Assembly (NCBI GenBank): GCA_035610835.1
Contig: CM069446.1
Span: 74,757,062 to 74,821,061, forward strand
Origin: Ophiura sarsii
Taxonomy: Eukaryota > Echinodermata > Ophiuroidea > Amphilepidida > Ophiuridae
Length of the DNA: 64,000 nt
Direction: 5' to 3'
Position numbers and translations under genes: made by a program
Notes under the pieces: model-generated
Told to the model about the DNA's origin: nothing
Seen by the model: the letters and a program-made list of their open reading frames with translations, nothing else
Databases searched by the model: none
In this document: piece by piece, positions 1 to 12,258 of the stretch
How positions within the stretch are numbered: the stretch's first letter is position 1
Layout of the letters: each line of letters starts with the position of its first letter

Positions 1-136
1 TCAATGGTCGTGGGTCCAGTTTCAAAAGTGACAATCATCCTATAGAAAGAGGTTTGCATTACTGTTTAGAATGATCAGATTCGTGCTTTTCAATAGGGAT
101 GAGTGTCACTTTTGAAACTGGACCCACGATCATTGA
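1..136. repeat. Short foldback (inverted-repeat) element, MITE-like
   Basis: The first ~40 bases and bases 97-136 are reverse complements with only two or three mismatches (outer end TCAATGGTCGTGGGTCCAG), separated by a ~55-bp spacer. This is the layout of a small non-autonomous foldback transposon. The left end may extend beyond the window, so no target duplication can be checked and no superfamily is assigned. Confidence 0.7.
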
Positions 137-299
137 AATGACAATAACTCCGCTCCGCAACATCGTATCTCAACGATCGAGGTGTCAAATTACGCAGAAC
201 AAAAATGTGTACTTGGTTAATTGCTTCGATTAATGCATACCCTTTCGAGCCGTTATATATTAGATCATTTCTAAGGGGTTTCGATACTTTTTGTGAGCA

Positions 300-1377
300 G
301 TTTACATTGACAACTATACAGTGTATTATAGTGAATCCTCTATTGACTTCTGGGCACGCAATAAGGATGGTGTTGGCACATTCAGAATGCGACCGACATT
401 ATCAAGCAAGTGTTGAACGCTGAAAATAGCTACAGATTTGGTGTAATTGGAAAAATGAACACATCAGCTGTCCATTGTTATGTAACACACAATGAACATA
501 TCACAAAATAATGCGACATACAGGCGATTGAAGAACATTTACGAATTTGTTGAGCGGTTTATTTCAACAGCAACAATTTAAGGTGTGTGACATTTCCTTT
601 GCCTTGACTATGTTTTGGACGAATTAATTATGCAAATGAAAATTAGACAAACGCCTACGTACGTTTGAAGCTCTTCGACCCATGTTCCAAGTCACATCAT
701 CAGCCTCATTTCATCTATTCACATACCTGACCTTTTTAGTGTTACAAATGCCAAATTTTGCACGCTTTTCGTGTATTAGTTTCAATGTTTCATTACTCAA
801 GCTTAACAATATGGCTTCAAAAACATTTTGCTGGACCATTTAGTTCCAAATTCAAAAGAAGCGCGCATTTTTTGCAGGTTTCAATATTAAAATGTGTCTC
901 AAACCACCCTTCCGCCGACACTGGGAAGGAATACAATGAGCATGATGAGCATACATCTTAGAATGTGCACTTTGTGTTTCGATTTTAGGATCATTTTTTT
1001 AGTGGAAACGTGTAGGTCCCAGATACTGGTACACTGCAAAAAGGTTGCTTAAAATACGTTGCATACTGAGTAACCTTAAAATATGCATTCTCAACCAAAT
1101 TATATATACACGCGTAACTTGTTACATTTTATGCTAGAAAATCTGTATACACCCAAATTGGAACCATCGTAGATTTTCAATCAAGAATTACAGCATGATT
1201 TTGCTTTTTTCGGGATTGAATCCATTCGTGTTTAATGAACGTGGAATTTTAAAGGTGAAATAAATGGTATACGACAGGGAACTGCGTCGGGAACAATTGG
1301 GAATTCCCCATTGACGCCCTGTAAAATAACGCACGGGTGGACAAGGAAGTTGTAGTGCATATTGATAAGCATGATAA
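300..1377. repeat. Relic of the array's intergenic duplication block
   Basis: No gene is seen. Two stretches match the block that precedes the 3' end of genes D and E and the right edge of the window: about 355-620 (TGGCACATTCAGAATGCGACC and onward) matches 63530-63720, and about 1040-1377 (GAGTAACCTTAAAATATGCA, the ACCATCGTAGATTTTCAATC stretch, CGGGAACAATTGGGAATTCC) matches 63060-63180 and 35900-36200. In D that block is followed directly by the gene end; here it is followed by transposon debris, so a copy of the gene unit was probably lost or displaced. Confidence 0.5.
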
Positions 1378-1620
1378 CAGTGGCGTAGCAAGAGGGGTCG
1401 GGGTGGGTGGGGGAAGGGGTGGGGGCAGCCACCCCTGAAACAAATTGAGCGACAAAATCGGGAAGGCAACCAAAAAGAAAAAGGGAAGGGGAAAAGGAAA
1501 ATAAGAAAAAGAGGGGAAAAAAGGGAAAGGAGAAAAAAGGAAATTAAATAAAGAGAACATGAAAATGAAAATATACAAAAGGGAGAAGAAAAAAAACGTA
1601 AGAGTACAAATATATAAAAT
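1378..1620. mobile_element. Transposon end CAGTGGCGTAGC with purine-rich interior
   Basis: The terminus CAGTGGCGTAGC is followed by G-rich DNA and then a 160-bp almost pure purine run (about 1440-1600). The same terminus recurs at 14599 and, as CAGTGGCATAAT with a similar purine-rich interior, at 40053. Such CAGTGGCG termini are typical of hAT-type elements. The reverse complement GCTACGCCACTG lies at 2896-2907, but the 8 bases flanking the two ends do not match, so they need not belong to one insertion. Long reading frames here only reflect the purine bias. Confidence 0.45.
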
Positions 1621-2907
1621 ACAAACAAACAATTATATGAGAGACATACAGGAACTGCGTATCAAAAATACAGATGGCCTGCATTAATAGTTGACGAAAA
1701 CAATAATACTAATCAATTAGACACTATATGGAATTAAAGACATGAGTCTTGAGACACTTTTTGAGCTAGCCCCAAGGGACTCGCTCTTATCCCCGGAACA
1801 GAGCAAGTACGCGTTATTCATAATGGCTTCGAGTCACTTGGCTCAGAAAACAGTGACCAAATCGGTATTTGTCAAACGGGTCCAGCCCAATGACACCTTC
1901 ATACGGGTATATTGATTGGACGAAAAGTGTGACACTTGGATACCATTGTGTTGTGTATTTGTATCTCGGATCAATTACAAGTGCCTCCGAGTCCATCCGT
2001 GTCGATGGATTTTATTGGACGTGAGATGTTTGTACTGTTTGTATGTTTACAAGGGATCGTCTCTCCGTGTCGAGGATTTGATGACGAGAACCGTGCTGGC
2101 CGGGCGGTGGTGTTATTTACCGTAAACAAACATTTGATATCTTGACTGAGTAATAGCGTATAGTATACACATGCACATACATTGTACAGCAATATACTTG
2201 TAGGCCTATACAGTGTTTTGCCAAATGTTTGTTACGGTTAATAAATTCGCGGCCGGGTTTTAATAATTCATTTACTCTTCATCTGAACTCTGGCTGACCC
2301 CCGGGGCTGACCTACTGTGATATTGAGAGATCGGATATTTTTGCGTGAATTTTGAAAGTTGATAGTTCTTGTATACGACTAGTTGAGCTATAACTCTTAT
2401 AATTCATATATCCCCTGAATATCATCGCCATTGAATTATTGTGTCATTGTACTTTTTGTGAACTTTTGAAACGGATTTATGTGAGCCGTTGTTTTCTCCG
2501 TCAGTGGCAATTGCCCCCCCCCCCCCCGGCGACATATATTGTTGTGCCCCCGCCCCCCCCCCCCCCCCCCCCTTTGTGCCCCCGCCCCACTTCCGGATTT
2601 AGTGTTTATATGCATTATTACTATGATTATTAGTAAAATGACCATTTTTCGCCTTGTTTTTATAAATAAATTAAAATGTTATAGAGATAACTGTTAAAAC
2701 CCGGAGGATTGGCCATTAATATTGTTGAATGGGCTGTTTTTTGGACTGTGCGATTTTTCCGTGCGTGATTCGTCCTCACCCCCCCCCCCCCACACACACT
2801 TACGTGAAATTTACGAGGTGACTGACTGCAAAAAAATGGGGTAACCTTTACGAAAATTTCAGAAATCTTCACCCCCCCCCCCTGAAAAAATTCTAGCTAC
2901 GCCACTG
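1621..2907. other. Non-coding stretch with poly-C tracts and a transposon end
   Basis: I see no convincing gene. Poly-C tracts lie at about 2514-2527, 2546-2572 and 2780-2791. The right margin is an inverted CAGTGGCGTAGC terminus (2896-2907), so at least its last part is transposon DNA. The 60-70 codon reading frames around 1814-2190 match no family I know. Confidence 0.4.
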
Positions 2908-3112
2908 TAATCTTCGCACTATATGAATTATGATGCAACCAAAATACTACAACATCAGTAGATGCCATAAATCAGGACAGGTCTCACCTTTCCTGCATAA
3001 ATAAAACTATCTTCCCACACAAAAAATATCACGTGCAAGTGGGCGACCTGTGAATTAAAAAGCATCAATTATGGTGAAGAAAAGTCTTTTCCATGGCTGT
3101 TTCCTTACGGTA

Positions 3113-3322
3113 AGGACGCACCATTAGATTTTCAGGGTGGGGGTAGTTAGTTTTTGGAAGAAAAAAAAACCCCTCTATGCAGGCCAAAAAACAAACAAAC
3201 GAATGAATACATTAAAATTTAAAAAAAACCTTACGCCGGCCAAAAAAACAAACAAAAAAAACCCCGAACCCAACTTCCTACCGCCCCCCTCCCCCCCCCC
3301 CCACCCCCCCCCCCCCCCTGAT
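3113..3322. mobile_element. Truncated copy of a GGGACGCACCATTAG MITE
   Basis: The left end GGACGCACCATTAGATTTTC and much of the interior (AATGAATACATTAAAA, CGAACCCAACTTCCT, long poly-C) match the complete copy at 12033-12258. The right inverted terminus is missing here; the element runs into a poly-C tract and stops. Confidence 0.6.
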
Positions 3323-3349
3323 ACCGGTAGGGCCTATCTCTCCGGCAAC

Positions 3350-4660
3350 ATGTAACAGAGCTCTTCCAATAACTGATTTACAGTATATTACCAAAGCCGG
3401 CTATACAATTATATAGTGACAGTAGGTGGCGGAAGGACATAACATTTCTTATGTCAGCAATAAACAATGTAGAATGGTCACAATTACTGAATATTGTGAA
3501 TGTTTACATGCGTATGCATAAAAGTGTCAATCATGATAATGAAACTTCTTCTTTATAACCAATATCTGCAGTAGACCTTGTTGACTTGTCAAGAACTCCA
3601 GATATGCTAAGTAATTCTTATACGTTCACCAAAAAAATGATGACTCTGGCTAAACCTGTTTGTTGTCTGCATGAAGAGTCTGACCATTTCAATAATGCCT
3701 GTAACTTTGATATAACTACATTCGTGAAGGGTTATAAACTATCATTATACATGTAATACTATACACAATGTCAAGTTTGACAGAGGAATTAATGAAAGTT
3801 TCGAACATGTCATAAAACTCAATTCTACGCTAATATTTGTAAACATACATTGATTCAGTTGATTGTGCGCAACATTATGGTCCCTCCTGAACTTTTATTT
3901 GTACATAACTTCTCATCGTGTACATACATTACATTTGTTTCTAATACAATTATGAAACAAAGAAACCGTTTTATGCTTCTTATGTAACTTGTTTTTGTAT
4001 TTCTTGTTTGATTGCCAGTAAACATCCTCTTAGAGTCTCAATTAGAAATTGCACCGTCATAACAACTAGAGGATATTTACATGTTTCCAAATGACAACCC
4101 TGTGGTTACATCATATGTATCTGTTCTAAAAATGAATTTGGCAGAGCTCCAAACTGAGAAATAGCCCAAAACCTAATTGGGGTGATTTTGAGATTTCTTG
4201 TAAATAATTAATTTCCAGAGTGTTTATATAACATTAATGTGAAAGTTTCAGATAAAAAAATCAAACCAAAAAATATATTTAAAAAATAATAATGATAATA
4301 ATTTAAAAGTACATTATATTTACATTGTAAGTATATCTCAGTTTGGAGTTTTCATATAGACTATTAACTTGAAAATGATATAACCCCGCTTTGGGAAGTC
4401 CGATTAAAAAAAAAAGGTATTGTTAAACCATTGTTAAGCGGAAGATCTCTACTACAATAATCAATTACAAACTCAATTTTGATATCTTGCCTAATTGTGT
4501 CTGATTTCGGTAGACCTCTTCACATACGGACTACTGCAAATTTGTCTTCATATTCAATACTTGATATCATGCCCAAATTTGCCAATACGTCCACTGCCTG
4601 CTCTTGTGCCAATCTCTGATTACCCAATTCCATGTCATTATTCTACCAACTGCTTTCCTT
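3350..4660. other. Intergenic DNA with no recognised feature
   Basis: AT-rich sequence without a reading frame that resembles a known protein and without strong repeats. Only short A/T runs (around 4250-4300) stand out. Nothing supportable is seen. Confidence 0.6.
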
Positions 4661-4666
4661 AAAATA

Positions 4667-5936
4667 TTAAAGTCTTTCATTTGTACTAGCTCTTCCTTTT
4701 AAAGGTTTATTTTTATTAAATTGGCCAAGAGATGACTTTGAGCGAATATATGATGGTAGACTGTTCCAAATCTTTGGTGCTATGATCGCAAACGTTCTGT
4801 TACTGTAAAAGTTTGTGTTTCCTGTAGCCGGGATGCGAAGAAGATTTTGAGAGGAAGAGCGAAGAGTTCTCCCGGGAGTGTATATAGTTAGGAGTTCTGT
4901 GATATATGCTGGTGCCATATTGTCCAAAGCCTTGTATATGAGCAGAGCTATCTTGTATTGTAAGCGTTGCTGAACAGGGAGCCAGTGTAGCTCACAAAGA
5001 ATCGGCTTCATATGGTCACGCCTTGAGCACCGTGCCACGAGTCGGGCAGCAGAATTTTGCACTCGTTGTAGCTTGGCAATTTGGTATTCAGGAAGTCTAT
5101 ACAAAAGGTTATTGCAGCTGTACGTCAAGTCTTGATGACACAAAGACGTGGACAAGTCGCTCAGTTGACTCACGATCAAGATATTTGATGAGCTTGCCGA
5201 TCTTGGAAATGGCAAAGGAAGCCGCGCGAACAATGTTCGAGACATGACCTTTCAGTTCCAGGGACTTGTCGATAATAACACCAAGATTTTTAGCTGCACT
5301 GGCGATTTCTATGTCAGATTCACCGATTTTAATTTTAGGGAAGGTCAGAGTTTTCACAAATTTGGAACTTACAAATATAACTTCTGTCTTAGAATCATTC
5401 AGCATTAGTTTATTGTGTATCGACCATGCTTTGACATCATGAACACATTGCTCCAGTTTGCGAATAGCTGTTGATCTTTCAGAACGATTAAGTACTTAGT
5501 AGAGCTGAGTATCATCAGCGTAAGTCATATAATTTATACCATGAGCTTCAATGATGTCACTCAAAGGGGCAGTGTACATGGTGAAGAGCTGTGGTCCCAA
5601 TACAGTATAATTTAATGTTGACTGACGTCCACTTAGGTAAAAGGAAAACCACTCAAAGGCGGCAATTCCATAGCGATCACGCAAACGTTAGATGAGGATC
5701 CTATGGTCAATGGTGTCATGATGCTGCAAAAGTAGCAAGTTGAGCTGAAGCTGCTCGCTCAATAGTTTTAGAGATGAAATTGAGGTTTGAGATAGGTCTA
5801 TAGTTCGTCCGTTCATTTCGAGCAAGCTTTGGCTAACCAGGAAAATAACGGGGGAAATAGTTTGGTTTCGATAATAATTGTGCAGCCCCCATCGATGCAC
5901 ACCATGCATACTGAACGCTTTAAGAGTGTTATTCAT
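4667..5936 (-). pseudogene. Non-LTR retrotransposon reverse transcriptase fragment (CR1/L2/Jockey-like)
   Basis: Read leftward on the minus strand, conserved LINE reverse-transcriptase motifs appear in the right order but in changing frames: SNLNFISKTIERAASAQL and HDTIDHRILI (about 5700-5790), the catalytic YADDTQLY (about 5500), DSKTEVIF and NLGVIIDKSL (about 5270-5400), then the C-terminal block LHWLPVQQRLQYKI, YTPGRTLRSSS and WNSLPSYIRSKSSLGQF (about 4700-5010). The endonuclease domain and the start of the RT are absent, so this is a 5'-truncated dead copy. Several frameshifts separate the pieces. It lies in the interval before the downstream flank of gene A and has no evident link to the receptor genes. 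The CR1/L2 side of the LINE tree is inferred from the C-terminal block, not proven. Confidence 0.85.
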
Positions 5937-6090
5937 TATGCAATTGAAAATGTTTGCGGATACAACACAGAATTATTGAAATGATTGAACGTGTATTTTG
6001 CTATTCCTTTATTGTTGATAATAATTAAATCAGGAATATTTTACAATTTCACGCAAAATTGTCCACGATTGCATATCTAGGCTTAATGTA

Positions 6091-6659
6091 GAGGGTGAGT
6101 CAAAAAAAAGTTTACTCAAAGTAAAATAAATTACAAAGGCAACCAATGTATGTGACAATAGATGCATTTATTCTTTATCATCAGCAACAACAACAACAAC
6201 AACAAAATCATGGCATGTCAAGGTATCGTTTACCAGATATGACTATTTTGGTAAAGTTACTGCATTTTGAAACTGAACACAATAGTTAATATATAACTCA
6301 ATAATGCTTGATATTAATGAACAAGGGGATTCGTGTATGGTACAAAATAGCTAACTAAGACAAATCAAACATTCTCAGTTATTTTTTCAAACATTATAAT
6401 ATGCAAAATAATGACAAAACAATGTCATTATAACACGAATTTAGCAACAACAACAACAACAAAAAAGGCTTTTGTGATTCGGATTCAGTTCGGACTAGAG
6501 AGTGGACAGTTTTCAATAGTGGCATTTGATTTTTTAAGCGAAAATGTTATAAAGCTAATGAGACAACCCGTCTGCCCCAATAAAAAATCGGTGAAATGTT
6601 TGCACAGATTTCAAGATATAAAATCCAAAAGTTGAGTACACTTTTCTTGACCCACCCTG
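6091..6659. mobile_element. Non-autonomous Tc1/mariner-like element (569 bp)
   Basis: Imperfect terminal inverted repeats GAGGGTGAGTCAAAAAAAAG (left) and CTTTTCTTGACCCACCCTG (right) are flanked by TA on both sides (6089-6090 and 6660-6661). The (A/C)AGGGTGNGTCAAAAA terminus and TA target duplication are characteristic of mariner-type elements. No transposase remains. Two (CAA)n runs (about 6184-6205 and 6443-6461) lie inside. Confidence 0.8.
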
Positions 6660-7849
6660 TATCCCAGTCATAGTCTAGATTGTACTTGTTTGGCGATTTG
6701 ATTTTGCTCCAAACGAGTATGACTATTAAGACAATACCATTTAATTGAATCTGGGTGTGAAGGTATGGAACACATATTAATAATTTAGTTATGTTACAAT
6801 TACCATCAATAGCTTTGGAAAGAATACTGAATAATATATACTGTTTAATATTAACAAAATAAATATACATGTCCTTCATACCACGTCAAAGAAGTTAATT
6901 TGTCGCTAATGGGTAAACATTTGTTTGGCGTATGAATTTTACCCACATATAATATGATTACCACGTGTAGTATGTACGACTATGCATTTCATTAGAACAT
7001 GTGTACAATATGGAAACATGAACGACAATTGTCAGTATCTGATTAATAATGGCAAATGTTTAAGCTAATTGGCTAAGTACGTAATGTTCAACATAAAAGG
7101 AGTCAACAACAATAACTCCCATAATTGCTATCAAATAATATAAAATATTGCATGATAACGAAGAATAAAGAAAACACGTAATAGTTTCATCTTATCTTCA
7201 AAAGTAGTCTCTAAATAAATAACACTTAGAATCTCAATTTGAAAGTTTTTGTATACTCCATGTTGATGATTTCAACTAACAACGTTAAAAATGGAGTTCT
7301 TCACGCTTTCCGTCCTTTTTAAAACCTTTTCTAATGGTGCCTGCCTTATAATGTTACATAATCAGTCCATAACATTCTAGACAACTTAAGACAGGGGCGT
7401 AACTGGAGGGGACAGTGGGGATTTTCCCCAATGAAATGACAAACTCTATGTAAATTATCAAAACATAGTCGGTTGTGTCCACGCCCAGTAAATTGGGTTC
7501 GGTACAAGCATGACAAGTAAAAGCTTTTCAGATATCAAATAATTTCAATTTTTTCAACTTTGCCAGTGTCATGCACTGGACCATAAGTATACTGTCAAAC
7601 TTGTGAATATCAATAACACCTACTGGCAAATAGTGACAGGTTCAATGATCTGTTTCTTGCGGATTTGATTCCCTAAACATCTAGAGATTCCCCTAAAGAC
7701 TGCTTCTTCTCTTGTAACATACAATGCTTCTTCGTCTTGTTAATAGCCGGAAAAGATGACTATTGAAGCAAGAAGGAATACCACGATATACGAAGAGCCA
7801 ATGTGTTAATGTTCAAGTGTTATATAACAGAGATCAAAGATAGCACATA
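6660..7849. repeat. Downstream flank of gene A, duplicated in B and C
   Basis: From about 6875 to the stop codon of A, the sequence aligns with 16085-17310 (before B) and, from about 7130, with 24345-24988 (before C). Shared landmarks are GGGTAAACATTTGTTTGGCG, GTTGATGATTTCAACTAA and AATATCAATAACACCTACTG. Around 7390-7500 A and B share an old GGGGCGTAACT-type transposon remnant that must predate their separation. It should hold the 3' UTR of A, but I see no clear polyadenylation signal. Confidence 0.75.
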
Positions 7850-10422
7850 TCATCTACCAGCGGGTTCATATATGACATTTTCCACGAATCCTTCGCTCGT
7901 GTCATATGCAGCGTTAACGTGTCCTTCAGCAGCCCTTTGTCTTAGTGATGCGCGTACCATAGGGTTTTCAGGATCAGGATGAACAATTGCATACGGGCTT
8001 TCTGTAGGGGTGGCGTCGTCGTCTGCTCTACTCGATGGGTACTTATTTTTGTCTGGAACGGCATATTTTGGCGGGAAATCAGCAGAAGGATTTGATGACA
8101 TAGGGGGGTTCGGGGTAGCAATTGCAGTAGACGCGTATAAGTTGGAATGCATAGCTCCGTGTTCCAGGACTCTGCCAGCAGGATTCAAATCTACCGTCTC
8201 ATAAGCAGCCGATACAGGTTTCTTAAGATCGCCATCATTACTATAAAGTTCATCGTCTGAATGATTGGCTAAGGCATACGCGAGAGAAGAAGACATACCA
8301 GGGGCACCTTCATCAGTGTCCTTCAGGGCATGTCTCACGTGTGCATGGTTGTTATTGGTAAGCTTTGGTGAAGGTCGAGGACTCTCTTGGACCATATGGG
8401 AGAGCTCTTTATCCCACATGTACCCGGTACTGATTCGCGTTGAGGTACCATCTTCGAACTTGATATCGCTTTCACGGTTTCTACAGCGACAACAGCAGCA
8501 TATTGCGATTATGCAGGAAATGACAGCTATCAGTAACAGTCCACCACCTCCTCCAATGGCTGCTAATAGGGTGATCGGTAAACCGTCGGATGTTTTATTT
8601 TGAGTTGTAATTGAAATTGAGGTAAAGTCGAATGGCGATGTAGTTGACGCAGCTTCATCCGATACTAGAGACGACATTGATGGTATATATGACGACGGTT
8701 CCGTTGTCGAGATGATTGAAGTATCAATTGGAATAATGATGAGTGGTATTTGATCTTGAAGGTTGTATCCGTCCACACGACAAATCACCTTTGTCCCATT
8801 ATCAGTCATCTCAATATTGTGTATAACCAGCGAGTCGCCTGTCATTTCTAGCCGAGAAGATTCAATAGGTGGTTCTGTTGACCAGTGAATAACGTTGCGT
8901 GACCCTGCTAGACACTGGAAGAGAGCAGATGCACCTTGAGTCGTTGGAATATGATCGTATTCAAATAGTCCAATGTGTATATTACCCATCGTACATTCAC
9001 GATACTGATACATTGGATTTCTGACAATTATCTGACAGGAAAATTGATCAACATTGTCAGTCGGTATGACTTCGTATGTGTATATTCGTTCAATTCGGTT
9101 GCTAGTCTCATGCAAACTTGTGTCTGCGACTAATTGTCCATTTGAGGCATTGTATATGTGTGGTGGTATGGGAAAACCCGTCGGAAGTCGCTAGTGTTAA
9201 TATTGAGATATCTGGGTCATACTAAAATATTCCTAACAAAAGAGTTCCACGTCAATTTTCCAACTTTGGTCCCAAGATAGAGATTATACCTTGAACTTTA
9301 GTCTCCAGGAGTTTTTTATGAAAAATTCCAGATGTTAAGTTTATTTTAGTACTTTTCTGAACCTTGTTTATCAAATGTTATGTGTAAAATGCTATGTTTA
9401 CGTAAAATGACATTGTTACCATGGTAACCACTTGTGAATTCCGACAATGCATTGTAAAGATTTTGAAAGTGAAGAACTTACAATTGTTGATAATATCGAA
9501 GAAAACTAGGTTCATATCAAAAGTCCTTTTCATATGACAAGCTATTCTGTGTGATATAACAATGTAGTTTTATTATTATTAGAGCATTTAAAAGATTATG
9601 TGTACACCTTTGAATTGCCAGTTTCAATTTTTAGTATTGCGTGTAAACTTGCCAGTTTTAAAATGCTATAACTGTAGTTCTAGATGGAATTTCTGAAACA
9701 TTTAAACAGTCCTATACTCAGTAGAGTATGAAGCTCTCTGCCAAATAAAAAACCCAAGTTGTTAGAAAATGACCATGTGAAGGGTTTTCCCATGCCACCA
9801 CACATATGTTGACCTCAACACCTGGATTACCTGGAGTTGAGATACATCTAACAGTCATTTCTCTATAAATAAGTGCTTTGATGTCAATCTGCGGATAACA
9901 TTGTGGCCATTCACTGCTGGGAAAGTATCGTCCGGCTGGAACGGCTGGAAGAGTGGGTCTGATGTTATCGGTGACTGGAGGACTAAATAGGCCAGGAATA
10001 ACTGCAACAGAAGCCACAGCCATTTGAACTACGGTGAAATTATGTTTATCACCAGTTGCAGTAAAACACTTGTAAATCCCAGAGTGATAGGCCCTCACCT
10101 GTGTAATAATGAGGTTAAAAAAGGTTGGACTTGGACCACGTTCTTGTATCTCATAGTCACCTGTCGCATCTACATTCATTATTGTCCCTGTGCTCCATAA
10201 AAGAAGCTTGTCATCCTTAGACCATGCAATTGCTGGGCTATCTAAATTATATATTATGCAGTCAAGCTGGTACTTTAGATCTCCCTCTTCAGGTGTACCG
10301 TTACCTGTTCCGTATGATATACTGATGGTCTCTCCAGATATCCACTGTATACAACCGATAGTAAGAATAACGGCAAATAATGCAGGTCCACATTTAAGTG
10401 ATGTCAACATTGTAGTAATCAT
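7850..10422 (-). pseudogene. Gene A: three-Ig receptor, class 1 tail, interrupted by a transposon
   Basis: ATG at 10420-10422. The first part encodes a ~30-residue signal peptide (ending WISG), a V-like Ig domain (Cys55, Trp68, HSGIYKC with Cys119) and the start of Ig2 (CISTPGNPGVEVNI). The frame then enters a ~650-bp transposon and stops. Beyond it the same frame resumes with YNASNGQL, giving the rest of Ig2 (FSCQI), Ig3 (FQCLAG, HWSTEPP, DNGTKVICRV), a Thr/Ser stalk, a membrane helix preceded by five glycines, a Cys/Arg anchor and a ~220-residue tail with YETV, SPYAIV (ITIM-like) and a C-terminal YEPAGR. Without the insertion it would be about 640 residues. No introns are seen. The family resembles ITIM-bearing Ig receptors of animals; ligand and adaptors are unknown. 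It may be a null allele in this individual rather than a fixed pseudogene. Confidence 0.85.
9158..9803. mobile_element. MITE inserted in the Ig2 exon of gene A
   Basis: Terminal inverted repeats of 22 bp with one mismatch begin GTGTGGTGGTATGGGAAAAC on the left and mirror it on the right. The flanks are ATAT on both sides (9154-9157, 9804-9807); because this is palindromic the duplication may be TA (element 9157-9804) or ATAT. Paralogues C and E carry uninterrupted NIYDPSNGQM at this point, which defines the empty site. There is no coding capacity. The reading frames on the two sides match, so the insertion alone breaks the gene. Confidence 0.9.
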
Positions 10423-11160
10423 TGTTAATCTGTTATTCGTGGAGGTCCCAACACAACTTTTCAGTTCACATAATATCTGCTATATTTTTAAATTCATAGT
10501 CGTGATTCGTTATCTAACACATCTGGGATGGACTGGTCAAACTGCCGGCGTCTTCCAATGTCATCTCTAATATACACCATAACACTGTCTTTAGGTGCCA
10601 CTACTCTGTGCGTGTTTTCATTCAGTCTGACGTTATGGCTACATGAAGCAAAACCAACAAAATTATGCTACATGTACCGACTGTAATACAATTTTTTTTT
10701 TCGGTTCAATTACTCGCAAACAAAAGAAAGGTCATGTTCAACGAGCAGAGTCATTTTAACGTGGAACGGGATTTCCCGGTGCAAACATGTGCGTATAATT
10801 AATCGTACAAAATTCTCTTCATAAGTAGGAACTTACTTTAGACCAAATTGCGGGAATTATTTATGTCAATGCGAACTTGGGGTGCATTTGTTTCTGTGTA
10901 TCATACGATTCTATTTTATCCTTTCAAGATATCGCCCTGTCGTTTTCTTTATTGTCAGATGAGAGTAGTATATTCGAAAACTGCATCGCTGCTACATGTT
11001 TTATAGACTAAAATGCCCCATATTGTGCAATGGAAATCGCAAACTCACACAAGCTTGCTCCGTAAAAACACGTCTACTTCCGAATGGTCCACGATGCACT
11101 CATGTAATATTGGCCATTAGGCCTACATGGCTAAACTCTACAAATTAATGAAATTAGTCC
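10423..11160. repeat. Upstream flank of gene A, duplicated upstream of B
   Basis: About 10430-10790 aligns with B's upstream DNA, which is split by an insertion (18598-18650 plus 21275-21660). Shared landmarks are ATTCATAGTCGTG, CAATTACTCGCAAACAAAAG and CATTTTAACGTGGAACGGG. It should contain the promoter and 5' UTR of A. An AT-rich stretch TTTAAAAATATAG on the minus strand lies about 65 bp upstream of the ATG and could be a TATA-like site, but I would not call it a promoter on that alone. Confidence 0.6.
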
Positions 11161-12032
11161 GTGAGACTTCTTTCATATCTAACAAGAAGAGTCTTAAGAG
11201 TAATGTACTGTAAAAATGGGGGGGAAAATTAAAATGTTGGCCATGACCCCGAAATGGAATTTCTTTATACTTTCATATTTGATGAACCTTTACTTAAACT
11301 AACAATTATGGAATTAGTTTTGAAAAATAAATCTCGTTTCCATGGCAACGGCCAAAATATCATTTTAGGGCTATTTTCCCCATTTTGGCTTGTTTAAGCT
11401 CACAAATTATCAAGTTTGTAAGCATCTGTTTCTAATAGACCAAACGTATATGACATATCCTATTTACAAGCTATGAATAAGTCAATACTTAGATGTTTCA
11501 GTGAGTGCATAAACAAAAATATGGGGTATCAGGATGGGTCATACCATTTTTTTGAAATAGGGGTGTTTTTCTACATTTTCGAAGTATGCAAATATACCAA
11601 TTCCGACTGCTTAGCTTATAACTCGCATGGTAACGCTCCGATTTCAACATGGATCATGTCATGTTGAGATGAGACATTGGTCTTATCAAAACTGTTAATT
11701 TGAGTTTGGGGAAAATACTTCCTGAATATGCAGTGTTGCCAGACATTTTCTCAAAATTTCACAATTCCTGAAAATCCAGCACGTTTCGCTGTGTCTTAAT
11801 GATATGAAACTGGAACTTAAGTTGATAAGAAGATAATTAGATGTTATGGTATCATTTTCAATAGTCAGTTTTGCCAGTAATTAACCAAATAGAGGTTGCC
11901 ATAATTAGTAAAATATTTAAAGATTACGTTTTAACGTAAAAAAACCCTCATAGCCACAAAATGTTGTCATGTTTACTAATTAAAATCACATATTAATTGT
12001 ATACCAATCGGTGTTCACAGCCATACATGCTC

Positions 12033-12258
12033 AGGGACGCACCATTAGATTTTCAGGGGGTAGAAAGGTTTTGAGAAGAAAAAATTCCCCTGCAGGCCAA
12101 AAAAAATAAAATCCCCCCCCCCCCCCCCCTGATGAGTAAAAAAAGCCAAAAACAAAACTCTACTCCATCCAACTCAATATGAATGAATACATTAAAAATA
12201 AAAAAATCCCCACGAACCCAACTTCCTTCCCCCTCTGAAAATCTAATGGTGCGTCCCT
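12033..12258. mobile_element. Complete 226-bp MITE, AGGGACGCACCATTAG termini
   Basis: Terminal inverted repeats AGGGACGCACCATTAGATTT and its complement are near perfect over about 26 bp. The interior holds a ~17-bp poly-C tract and A-rich DNA. It is related to the truncated copy at 3113. A convincing target duplication is not visible, so the superfamily is not assigned. Confidence 0.8.

Noticed and set aside
1188..1632. Two overlapping long reading frames on the minus strand (127-146 aa)
   Set aside because: They are translations of a purine-rich run (Phe/Leu/Ser/Pro-rich output) inside transposon DNA; no domain or start context supports a gene.
2516..2572. Proline- or glycine-rich small proteins around the poly-C tracts
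   Set aside because: Homopolymer translation in both strands; no supporting features.
1378..2907. One complete transposon bounded by CAGTGGCGTAGC at both ends
   Set aside because: The 8 bases outside the two ends (CATGATAA and TAATCTTC) do not match as a target duplication, so the ends may belong to different insertions.
9158..9803. Reading the insertion in gene A as an intron, or as an introner-type element that splices itself out
   Set aside because: On the gene strand it begins with GT, but no AG lies at or near the right border (CCACCACACATATACAATG), and paralogues have no intron there.
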